DNA of 21,110 nucleotides from CAYLZW01 sp964388085 (GTDB taxonomy: Bacteria > Myxococcota > UBA727 > CAYLZW01). The stretch covers positions 1-21,110 of the forward strand of contig CAYLZW010000078.1 in NCBI GenBank assembly GCA_964388085.1. Reading direction: 5' to 3'. Position numbers and translations under genes: made by a program. Position 1 is the stretch's first letter; every line of letters starts with the position of its first letter. The notes under the pieces were generated by a model. It did no database searches. It was not told the origin of the DNA and saw only the letters and a list, made by a program, of their open reading frames with translations. Of the stretch, positions 8,146 to 14,812 are shown piece after piece.

Positions 8146-8787
8146 CTACTGAAGCTCGAAGGCTCCGGCGCCATCGAAGCCCTCGCTGACGAGCTGGCCC
8201 TCGTCGGGGGCCATGACGAGCTGCACGCTGGTCGCGGCGCCGTCTCCGACGCTGCGGCTCCAGAGGATCGTGAACGCCGGGAAGGTGCCGGCCGGCACCG
8301 TGACGTCGGCTTCGCTGCCGACCTGCACGGCGTGGTGCTCGGCGCGGGTCTCCTGCAGCTCCCCGTTGCGCGAGATCTCCACGCTCGTGTCGCTCTCGAG
8401 CGACTCGCCGCCCTCCATGGGCCAGGGCAGCAGCGCGATGGGCTCCGAGAGCTCGCCGCACGACGTCACGCAGTCGTACAGCCGCACGATCTCGAGCCCG
8501 CGCTCGAGGCTGGCCTCGAGCTGAAAGGTGAGCTCGTCCTCGACGAAGCCGCCGCGGCGCACCACGCGGTCGTACACCTCGCGCTCACCGAAGCCGCCGT
8601 TGCGCGTGTAGCTGTGCGTCTCTTCGAGGCCGCCGCTCGACTTGAACACGCGCTCGGCGCCGTCGCTGAGCCCGAAGTAGGCGGCCACGTCGGCGGCGGT
8701 CGGCTCGACCGGCGGAGGGGCGCAGCCGATCGCGAGCGACAGGGCGCCCATGGCACAGAGAGAGGTGACGACGCGGCGCGGGATCAT
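8146..8787 (-). CDS. Lipoprotein of unknown function with a VPAGTF motif
   Basis: A 213-residue exported protein with signal MIPRRVVTSLCAMGALSLAIGC; Cys22 is the likely lipidated residue. The N-terminal part has YFGLSDGAERVFKSSGG and repeated Glu/Thr strands, followed by two cysteines close together (YDCVTSCGEL). Near residue 165 is VTVPAGTFPAFTILW, a motif common in secreted single-domain lipoproteins that open with a text like 'length of signal plus Y-x-G' (TapB/DUF3108-like folds); that link is a guess from pattern. ATG 8787 shares its A with the stop of hemCD (TGATG), so it is probably translated by re-initiation; TTG 8790 is the alternative start. Next gene downstream is the LEA14-like lipoprotein after 73 bases. 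Confidence 0.8.
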   Translation of the reverse strand: MIPRRVVTSLCAMGALSLAIGCAPPPVEPTAADVAAYFGLSDGAERVFKSSGGLEETHSYTRNGGFGEREVYDRVVRRGGFVEDELTFQLEASLERGLEIVRLYDCVTSCGELSEPIALLPWPMEGGESLESDTSVEISRNGELQETRAEHHAVQVGSEADVTVPAGTFPAFTILWSRSVGDGAATSVQLVMAPDEGQLVSEGFDGAGAFELQ

Positions 8788-10517
8788 CAAGCGGCCTCCT
8801 CGAGGAGCGTCTTTACGGCGGCCAGCGCGCCGGCGGGGGTCGGCGCCCGCAGCACGGTCGCGCCCGGGAGCCCGGCTTCATCGAGCGCCTCGCGCGTCGT
8901 CTCGCCGATGGCGAGGATGCGGATGCCGTCGAGCGCCGCCAGCTTGCCGTCGCCGAGCACGGCCGCCAGCACCTCGACCCGGCGGGGGCTCGTCAGCAGG
9001 ATCGCGCGCACACGAGCGCCCGCGCTGTCGGCGAGCGCGTCCGCCACGGCCTCGTTTGCTCCCGCGAGCGGCTGCGAGCGATAGGCATCGACGACGACCA
9101 CGTCCGCCCCCCGCTGCCGGGCGAGGTCGCGCAGCTCCTCCCGTCCGTTCTCCGCGCGCGGCAGCAGCACGCGCTTGCCCGCGAGCGGCAGCGCGGCTTC
9201 GAGCGCGACAGCGAGATCCGCGCCGGTGCCCTCCCCGACGACGTCGACGTGCGCGCCGTGGGCCGCGAGCGCCTCCTCGGTACCGGGACCGACGGCGGCG
9301 ACGAACGCGTCCGGCCGCAGCCCTCGCAGATCCTTCCCGGCCGCGCGCAGCCGATCGAAGAAGCGCTCGACGCCGGCCCTCGAGGTGAAGCACACGGCGT
9401 CGAACCCCGACAGGTCGCGCACGGCCTGCTCGAGGGCGGCGCCGTCGCTGGGCTCGTCGAGGCGCATGAGCCGGAGCGGGATGACGCGCGCGCCGTTCGT
9501 GGCCAGCGTGAGCGAGATGTTGTCGTCGGGAGCGTCGTCACGCGCGACGATGACGGCCGCGCCATCGAGGCTGCCTTCCCCGTGCGTGACGGCGGGCCCG
9601 ATGCCGATCTCGACGAGGATGCGGCGGCCCCCGGTGGCGATGACCTCGTCCGCGACCGCGCGCCCGAGCGCCTCGGGCTCCGAGGTCTTGCCCTCCTTCA
9701 CCGCGCGCACGAGCACGCGTCCGTCCGGCGTCGCGACCAGACCGCGCAGGGTGAGCGTGCCTTCGTGCCGGGTGGCGTAGGCCGCGATGGGCACCTGGCA
9801 GCCGCCGCCGAGCGCCTTCAGGAACGCGCGCTCGCACAGCGCCGCCCGCCGGGTCTCCTCGTCGTCGAGCACGGCGAGCAGCGAGAGCACGCGCTCGTCG
9901 TGAAGGCGCCCCTCGATGCCGAGGATGCCCTGCGCCGCCGCCGGCAGCATCTCCTCCGGATCGAAGCGGTGGCCGATGTGCTCGGCGCTGGCCATGCGCT
10001 CGAGGCCCGCGCAAGCGAGCACCACGCACGCGAGGTCGAGCTCTTGCGCCTTGCGCATGCGCGTCTGGATGTTGCCGCGCACGCTCACGATCTCGAGATC
10101 GGGCCGCACCGCGAGCAGCTGCGCTTGGCGGCGCAGGGAGCTCGTACCGACGCGAGCGCCGCGAGGGAGCGCCATGACGCCGCCGTGCCCGCCCATGACG
10201 AGGGCGTCCCGGGGGTCGGCGCGCGGCGGGAACGCGACCAGGCCGAGCCCCTCGGGGAGGTCCGCGGGCATGTCCTTGGTGGAGTGCACGCAGAGGTCCA
10301 CACGCTCCTCGAGCAGCGCGACCTCGAGCTCTTTGACGAACAGCCCCTTGCCGCCGACGCGCGAGAGCGCCACGTCGAGGATCTTGTCCCCGCGCGTCTC
10401 GATGGGCACGAGCTCGACCTCGAGCTCGGCGTGCGCGGCGAGCAGCCGATCGCGGACGTACTCCGCCTGCCACATGGCCAGCGGGCTCTTTCGGGTGCCG
10501 ATGCGGAGCGTCTGCAT
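8787..10517 (-). CDS. hemCD: HemC-HemD fusion: hydroxymethylbilane synthase plus uroporphyrinogen-III synthase
   Basis: A 576-residue cytoplasmic protein that would convert four porphobilinogen to hydroxymethylbilane and cyclise it to uroporphyrinogen III. HemC part, residues 1-about 310: LRIGTRKSPLA, HSTKDMP with the catalytic Asp82, GTSSLRRQ with Arg129/130, VRGNIQTR with Arg147/153, and GGGCQVPIAAY with the cofactor-binding Cys240. HemD part, about 319-576: AVIVARDDAP, CFTSRAGVERFFDRL, AVGPGTEEALAA, LLPRAENGREEL, LLTSPRRVEVLAAVL and ILAIGETTREAL. Both halves look complete, with no internal stop or frameshift. ATG 10517 is preceded by AGAGG at about 6 bases; the frame is open to 10832 but overlaps a plus-strand gene there. 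The stop shares a base with the next gene's start. Confidence 0.96.
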   Translation of the reverse strand: MQTLRIGTRKSPLAMWQAEYVRDRLLAAHAELEVELVPIETRGDKILDVALSRVGGKGLFVKELEVALLEERVDLCVHSTKDMPADLPEGLGLVAFPPRADPRDALVMGGHGGVMALPRGARVGTSSLRRQAQLLAVRPDLEIVSVRGNIQTRMRKAQELDLACVVLACAGLERMASAEHIGHRFDPEEMLPAAAQGILGIEGRLHDERVLSLLAVLDDEETRRAALCERAFLKALGGGCQVPIAAYATRHEGTLTLRGLVATPDGRVLVRAVKEGKTSEPEALGRAVADEVIATGGRRILVEIGIGPAVTHGEGSLDGAAVIVARDDAPDDNISLTLATNGARVIPLRLMRLDEPSDGAALEQAVRDLSGFDAVCFTSRAGVERFFDRLRAAGKDLRGLRPDAFVAAVGPGTEEALAAHGAHVDVVGEGTGADLAVALEAALPLAGKRVLLPRAENGREELRDLARQRGADVVVVDAYRSQPLAGANEAVADALADSAGARVRAILLTSPRRVEVLAAVLGDGKLAALDGIRILAIGETTREALDEAGLPGATVLRAPTPAGALAAVKTLLEEAA

Positions 10518-10522
10518 GCGGA

Positions 10523-10554
10523 GCCTCTTCGTGACGAGCGAACGTAACAGAGGC
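10523..10554 (-). promoter_or_regulatory. Leader inverted repeat that could cover the hemCD ribosome site
   Basis: In minus-strand RNA, GCCTCT (from 10554-10549) can pair with AGAGGC (10528-10523), which contains the Shine-Dalgarno AGAGG of hemCD. The six-base stem has a 20-base loop, so stability is modest. If formed it would hide the ribosome site. Confidence 0.28.
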
Positions 10555-10649
10555 CCGGCCCTGGTGCGACCGTCGTCGACGCTGCCCGGCGGGGATCCCG
10601 GTCGCGCAACGGCGCTCTTCCCGCTAAGCGGCGGCCCTCGGGAGGTCTC

Positions 10650-11324
10650 ATGTCGCGCCGTACCCTCGCCAGCCTGCTCACGCTCGTCGCCGTCGCCAGC
10701 GGCTGCGCCACGCCGAACCCGCACGTCGAGCTGCCTCGCGCGCCGGCGCCCGACGAGCCCTTCGAGGAGCGCGCGAAGTACTACAAGGCGCACGCGCTCC
10801 AGACCGTCGAATACGACCACCTCTTCCTGCACGGCGGCACCCGCGTCTACTGGCCCGAGGATCTGCTCCCTGCCGTCGACGCGGAGTCAGCGACGGCGAA
10901 GGCCATTCAGGATCATGTCGTGGCCCGCGAGCGCGTCGAGGCATGGCGCTGGCTCGAGAGCACGAGCAGCGGGCTCGTCGGCCTCGGCCTCATCGGCATG
11001 GGCGCGTCGCTCGGCTTCGTGCTCGTCCCGATCGCCGCGCCGCAGCTCGACGATCTCAGCTACACCCTCGCCATCGGCAGCCTGGTCGGCGGCGGCGCCG
11101 TCACGCTCCTCGGCTTCAGCGTGCTGCTCGGCTACGGCATCATCGTCGACGAAGACGCCAAGGCCGCCGGCGAGGCCTCCGATCGCACCACGAAGACCTA
11201 CCCGCAGTCGCTCTCCGATCGGCTCGGCGTCGGCGTCGACGCGAACGGCCTCATCCAGGACTACGTGAAGCCAGGCGCGCCGGCTCCTGCCCCCGTCGAC
11301 GAGGACAGCGGCCGGGACATCTGA
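10650..11324 (+). CDS. Lipoprotein of unknown function with two hydrophobic segments
   Basis: A 224-residue protein with a signal RRTLASLLTLVAVASGC (Cys19 likely lipidated). Residues 20-105 are soluble and polar, containing EERAKYYKAHALQTVEYDHLF and WRWLESTSSG. Two Gly-rich hydrophobic stretches follow at about 108-130 and 138-165, separated by a short polar turn (PQLDDLS), then a polar tail of about 55 residues. A lipoprotein with an internal membrane hairpin is unusual. GGAGGT at 10641-10646 gives a clear ribosome site for ATG 10650. It sits on the plus strand between hemA and hemCD, both on the minus strand; divergent from hemCD and convergent with hemA. No family recognised. Confidence 0.85.
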   Translation: MSRRTLASLLTLVAVASGCATPNPHVELPRAPAPDEPFEERAKYYKAHALQTVEYDHLFLHGGTRVYWPEDLLPAVDAESATAKAIQDHVVARERVEAWRWLESTSSGLVGLGLIGMGASLGFVLVPIAAPQLDDLSYTLAIGSLVGGGAVTLLGFSVLLGYGIIVDEDAKAAGEASDRTTKTYPQSLSDRLGVGVDANGLIQDYVKPGAPAPAPVDEDSGRDI

Positions 11325-11360
11325 GGATTTGTTCTCAGCGCTCGCAAGACGCGGTTGCAG

Positions 11361-12761
11361 CTACTTCGCCACGACGAGCTGGTAGCGCTCCTCGGCCGCG
11401 TCGGTGTCCATCAGGTCGCTGATGGCGTCCTCCGCCTCCTGGGCCTCCCGCAGCACGGTCTCGGTGTCCGCGTCGCCGTCCTCGACGAGCTCGAGCTGAA
11501 AGAGCTCCTGCACGGCCGTGAACAGATCGGCGGCGGCGGGATCGTTGCGCGCGCTCTGCTCCTTCAGCCGGTGAATGGGCTCGTGCAGCACCTTGTTGAC
11601 GATGGCCTTCGCCATGGCCTCGACGCTCTTCTTCTGCTTCTCGCTGGCCTTGTCGCCGAGCACGACGAGGGTCTTGCCCGCCTCGGCCACGGCGACGTCG
11701 AGCATGTACTGCCTGAGCGCCTTGATGGTGGGCACCGCGCGCTGCTCACGCGTCAGCTTCGCGAAGCGCAGCACCTCCTCGCGCACGATGTCCTCGGCGC
11801 GGTCGGCCTCGTTGCGGCGAGCCTCCAGGTTCTCGGCCACGACGTCCTGCAGGTCATCGACGTCATAGACGTAGACGCTCTCGAGGTCGGCCGAGCGCGG
11901 ATCGATGTCACGCGGCACCGCGATGTCGATGAGGAAGAGCGGACGATAGCGGCGCCGCTTGGCCGCGCGCTTCAACATCTCTTTCGTGATGACGAAGCCG
12001 GGCGCGCTCGTCGAGCAGAGCACGATGTCGACCTCCTCGAGCAGCTGCGGCAGCTCCGAGAGCTGGCGCGCGACGCCGTCGAAGGCCTCGGCGAGGTTCC
12101 GGCCGCGCTCGAAGGAGCGGTTGGCGACGATGACGCGCGCGCCGCGCTCGACGAAGTGGCGCGCCGCGAGCTCGGCCATGTCGCCGGCGCCGACGAGCAG
12201 GCAGTCGCGTCCGGCGATGTCGCCGAAGATCTTACGCGCGAGCTCCACGCCGGCGTAGCTCACGCTCACGGCGCTGGTGGCGACGCGCGTCTCGGTGCGC
12301 ACGCGCTTGGCGACGGAGAAGGCGCGGTGCATCGCTTTGTTCAGCACCGGCCCGGTGGTCTTCTGCGCGGCGCCGCGGAAGTACGCGTCCTTCACCTGCC
12401 CGAGGATCTGCGGCTCCCCCACGACGATGGCGTCGAGGGACGAGGCCACGCGGAACAGGTGGCTGAGCGCGTCCTCCCCGATCAGGCGGAACAGGTGCTC
12501 GTCGAGCCTGCCGTCGTCGACGCCGTGGAACTCGTGCAAGAAGGCGCCGAGCCGGTAGGGCGTCGTGTCGGGATCGCCCGCGGCGTACAGCTCCACGCGG
12601 TTACAGGTGGAGAGGATCATGACCTCGCTGACGCCCTCGATGTGGAGCATCTGCGCGAGCGCGTCGTCGAGCCGATCACTGGCGAACGCGACCTTCTCGC
12701 GCAGATCCACCGGCGCCCTCCGGTGGTTGACCCCGACGCAGATGAGGCGCGCTTGGCTCAC
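11361..12761 (-). CDS. hemA: Glutamyl-tRNA reductase (first step of C5-pathway tetrapyrrole synthesis)
   Basis: A 466-residue NADPH enzyme that reduces glutamyl-tRNA to glutamate-1-semialdehyde. The N-terminal catalytic domain has LSTCNRVELYA with the nucleophile Cys53, and SLDAIVVGEPQILGQVKDA at about 108-126. The nucleotide-binding domain has LLVGAGDMAELAARHF with glycines at 191 and 193. IDIAVPRDIDP follows, then a helical dimerisation domain, somewhat longer than usual (many family members are near 420-450). GTG 12761 overlaps the ccsA-like stop as GTGA; starting there gives the expected SQARLICVGVNHRRAPVDLRE N-terminus. The frame extends to 12968 only as antisense-like sequence. Presence of HemA shows ALA is made from glutamate, not by ALA synthase. 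Confidence 0.96.
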   Translation of the reverse strand: MSQARLICVGVNHRRAPVDLREKVAFASDRLDDALAQMLHIEGVSEVMILSTCNRVELYAAGDPDTTPYRLGAFLHEFHGVDDGRLDEHLFRLIGEDALSHLFRVASSLDAIVVGEPQILGQVKDAYFRGAAQKTTGPVLNKAMHRAFSVAKRVRTETRVATSAVSVSYAGVELARKIFGDIAGRDCLLVGAGDMAELAARHFVERGARVIVANRSFERGRNLAEAFDGVARQLSELPQLLEEVDIVLCSTSAPGFVITKEMLKRAAKRRRYRPLFLIDIAVPRDIDPRSADLESVYVYDVDDLQDVVAENLEARRNEADRAEDIVREEVLRFAKLTREQRAVPTIKALRQYMLDVAVAEAGKTLVVLGDKASEKQKKSVEAMAKAIVNKVLHEPIHRLKEQSARNDPAAADLFTAVQELFQLELVEDGDADTETVLREAQEAEDAISDLMDTDAAEERYQLVVAK

Positions 12762-13600
12762 AGGTAGTCGCCCCCGTGCCGCGTGTTGGTGAACACGTCG
12801 AGGGCTGGGATGGCGAGCAGCACGAGCACCACCGCGAGCAGCACGAGGTAGGCCGCGCGACGACCGCGCCAACCCGCCGTGAGCCGCGCGTGCAGGATGG
12901 CGGCGAACAGAAGCCAGGTGAGCAGCGACCAGGTCTGCCGCGGATCCCAGCCCCAGTAGTCGCCCCACTGCTGCTTCGCGAAGAAGGCGCCGGCCACCAT
13001 GCCGAACGACATCAGCAGCCAGCCGACGACGATGAGGCGGTGCACCACCTCGTCGAGGACGTGCAGCGGCGGCAGGTTGCGAAACAGCGTGCCGATGCGC
13101 TTTTTCCGCAGCAGCCGCTCCTGCACGACGTAGGCGAGCGAGGTGACGCCGGCGACGGCAAAGAGCGCGTCGGCGCCGATGGCGAACGCGAGGTGGACGG
13201 GCAACCAGGCCGAGCGCAGGCCTTCGGGGATGGTGCCGCTCTGGTCTCCGAACGCGAGCGACGCCGCCAGCGTGACGATGGTGAGCGGCGTCGCGAACGC
13301 GCCGAGCGCCGGCACCGCGTAGCGCTTGGCGACGTAGAGGAAGACCACGCCGATGACGAGCGCGAGCAGGTTGAGCGCCTCGTAGGGCCCCGTGACGGGG
13401 ACGACCCCGAGCGCCGTGAAGCGCACCAGCTTGCCGAGGCCGTGCAGCGTCAGGCCGGCGATGAGGATGCGTCCGCCCCAGACCGCGAGCGCCGGCCGCT
13501 TGCTCAACAGGTGCGCGACATAGGTCGCGGCCGAGGCCGCGTAGATCGCGAGCGCGGAGACCAGGAGGGCGTACGCCAGGGTTGCCATGTGCGAGGCCAT
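12758..13600 (-). CDS. CcsA/HemX-like cytochrome c assembly family membrane protein
   Basis: A 280-residue integral membrane protein with about eight hydrophobic segments. The family signature is the tryptophan-rich WGDYWGWDPRQTWSLLTW at about 212-229, with His136 (LPVHLAFA) and His237 (ILHARL) nearby as possible heme ligands. CcsA/ResC-type proteins carry heme for cytochrome c maturation; the related HemX sits before hemA in Bacillus and affects HemA level. Size and position immediately before hemA fit a HemX-like protein, but full CcsA cannot be excluded. Start is uncertain: ATG 13600 or ATG 13588, neither with a strong ribosome site. A TAGAAT hexamer (13599-13604, minus strand) overlaps the first ATG, so a short-leader start at 13588 is possible. 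Overlaps hemA by GTGA. Confidence 0.88.
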   Translation of the reverse strand: MASHMATLAYALLVSALAIYAASAATYVAHLLSKRPALAVWGGRILIAGLTLHGLGKLVRFTALGVVPVTGPYEALNLLALVIGVVFLYVAKRYAVPALGAFATPLTIVTLAASLAFGDQSGTIPEGLRSAWLPVHLAFAIGADALFAVAGVTSLAYVVQERLLRKKRIGTLFRNLPPLHVLDEVVHRLIVVGWLLMSFGMVAGAFFAKQQWGDYWGWDPRQTWSLLTWLLFAAILHARLTAGWRGRRAAYLVLLAVVLVLLAIPALDVFTNTRHGGDYL

Positions 13601-13708
13601 TCTATCGCACACCCGGATGTCTGCCTGGTTCCCGCCCACGAAGGGGATCTGGTCCAGGGTCAGGCACCGCGGCGCCTCCAGGGAGACCATCGGGGCAGGT
13701 CTTCGTGA

Positions 13709-13723
13709 GTCCCCCTTGGGGAC
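13709..13723 (-). terminator. Hairpin after the 13729 gene
   Basis: GTCCCC (13709-13714) and GGGGAC (13718-13723) form a six-base G/C-rich stem with a 3-base loop, five bases downstream of the TAG of the minus-strand gene. No U-run follows. It may separate this gene from ccsA/hemA transcription. Confidence 0.35.
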
Positions 13724-13728
13724 ACGCC

Positions 13729-14253
13729 CTAGCGGACAGTGTCCAGGAACAGCTTCGAGAGCGCCTCGGCCTCGGACAGCTCCTCGGGCTCTCCTTCCGC
13801 GGACGCCTGCGAGGGGACCGCCTCGAGGACCGGCGCCGGCACCGTCTTCGTCCGCTCGGGGGCCGGCTGCCCGGGCATCGGGATGTCCGCGCTCTCGATC
13901 GGCGCTGGCGTCGAGCTCCTCAGCGGCGCTTGTGAGGTCGGCCGCGCGATGGGCTGCGCCGCCTGCAGGTCGCCCAGGAAGCCCTCGACCACCTCGTAGG
14001 CGATGTCGCCGCAGAGGACGCTGTCCATGTAGTGCTCGGCGTCCATGCCGCGCAGCTGCTCGTCCGTCTTCACCTTGCCGAGCAGGGCGTGCGGATCCTC
14101 GTCGCCGACGGTGAGCTTCGTGAAGCGCACCGCGGGCTTGAGCACGACGCTCCGCTGCTCCTTCAACAGGAAGAGCGTCGTGTCCTCGAGGCGCACCTTG
14201 CCCGCGTCCGCCCACTGCTGGAGCGTCGACTGGGCGATGAAGACGGCCGGCAT
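13729..14253 (-). CDS. Conserved-looking protein of unknown function with a structured N-terminal half
   Basis: A 174-residue cytoplasmic-looking protein without signal or membrane segment. Residues 1-about 110 look like a compact domain: VFIAQSTLQQWADAGKVRLE, LKPAVRFTKLTVGDEDPHALLGKVK, then AEHYMDSVLCGDIAYEVVEGFLGDL. A Pro/Ala/Ser-rich linker covers about 111-150, and a short acidic amphipathic helix closes the protein (ELSEAEALSKLFLDTVR), reminiscent of an interaction tail. I recall similar unnamed proteins in other myxobacteria, but no search was run. GAGGAGG (14258-14264) sits 4 bases before ATG 14253, an excellent ribosome site, and a strong hairpin touches it upstream. Divergent from thioredoxin. 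No function can be assigned. Confidence 0.85.
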   Translation of the reverse strand: MPAVFIAQSTLQQWADAGKVRLEDTTLFLLKEQRSVVLKPAVRFTKLTVGDEDPHALLGKVKTDEQLRGMDAEHYMDSVLCGDIAYEVVEGFLGDLQAAQPIARPTSQAPLRSSTPAPIESADIPMPGQPAPERTKTVPAPVLEAVPSQASAEGEPEELSEAEALSKLFLDTVR

Positions 14254-14264
14254 CGAACCTCCTC

Positions 14265-14318
14265 GCTGGCGTGCCCCGTCACGCGACCTGGCGCCAGCCT
14301 AGCACGGGGTTCGCCAGC
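14265..14318 (-). promoter_or_regulatory. Long leader hairpin abutting the ribosome site of the 14253 gene, with an inner competing palindrome
   Basis: GCTGGCGTGCCCCGT (14265-14279) and ACGGGGTTCGCCAGC (14304-14318) pair at 13 of 15 positions. In minus-strand RNA the 3' arm ends exactly where GAGGAGG (14264-14258) begins. The 24-base loop holds CTGGCGCCAG (14288-14297), a perfect palindrome whose halves repeat the outer-arm sequences CTGGCG and CGCCAG, so alternative pairings exist. Could be an RNA switch, a protein-binding leader, or a DNA operator between divergent genes. Confidence 0.5.
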
Positions 14319-14461
14319 GTCGCGGGTGCGCGCTCCCCTGTGACCGTGGAGCAGCGCATGCGTACCGTCTGGGCTTTCGTTACGACGTGGCCGGACCTAA
14401 TGTGGGATCGGGAACAGCGCGAGAACATACAGACACCCCAGACCGGGGCCGGAGAGAGCGG

Positions 14462-14788
14462 ATGGCCGAGAACATGGTGGAGCTGACGGATCAGAACTTC
14501 CAGGACGCGGTGCTCAAGGCCGACACGCCCGTGCTCGTCGACTTCTGGGCCGTGTGGTGCGGGCCGTGTCGCGCCATCGCGCCGCACGTCGAGGCGCTCG
14601 CCGGAGAGCACAAGGGCGCGCTCACCGTCGGCAAGCTCAACATCGACGACAGCCCGAACGCGGCCACGCAGTACAACGTGCGCTCGATCCCGACGCTCAT
14701 CCTGTTCAAGGGCGGCAAGCCCGTCGACCAGATCGTCGGCGCCGTGCCGAAGGCGAAGATCGAAGCGATGGTCATGAAGCACATGTAG
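14462..14788 (+). CDS. trxA: Thioredoxin
   Basis: A 108-residue cytoplasmic thiol-disulfide reductant, the standard length for thioredoxin 1. The redox motif WCGPC is at residues 32-36 inside VDFWAVWCGPCRAIAPHVE, and the cis-proline is Pro77 in VRSIPTLILFKGGKPV. ATG 14462 follows GGAGAGAG at proper spacing; the frame extends to 14387 but without a ribosome site. Divergent from the 14253 gene and followed after 24 bases by an exported protein gene, with which it may be co-transcribed. No thioredoxin reductase gene is in the window. Confidence 0.97.
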   Translation: MAENMVELTDQNFQDAVLKADTPVLVDFWAVWCGPCRAIAPHVEALAGEHKGALTVGKLNIDDSPNAATQYNVRSIPTLILFKGGKPVDQIVGAVPKAKIEAMVMKHM

Positions 14789-14812
14789 CGGCGTCGCGCT
14801 ACCCTGCGCGAC

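Noticed and set aside
6993..9084. Long plus-strand open frames opposite the LEA14-like and lipoprotein genes
   Set aside because: High GC keeps antisense frames open. Their translations are rich in His, Arg, Leu and Ala without domain motifs, while the minus-strand genes have signals, ribosome sites and family motifs.
9249..10547. 432-residue plus-strand frame opposite hemCD
   Set aside because: Shadow of a gene with fully recognised catalytic residues; composition is Arg/His/Glu-rich with no motif.
10518..10649. Fur-box or other iron-regulator site between hemCD and the lipoprotein gene
   Set aside because: No AT-rich 19-base palindrome of Fur type is present in this gap or in 8073-8145.
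11355..12767. 470-residue plus-strand frame opposite hemA
   Set aside because: Spans exactly the hemA gene and has a composition typical of an antisense translation.
13601..14215. Extension of the CcsA-like frame to 14215, including an in-frame ATG at 13690
   Set aside because: The part beyond 13729 is antisense-like overlap with another gene, and the ATG at 13690 has no ribosome site and adds a non-hydrophobic start.
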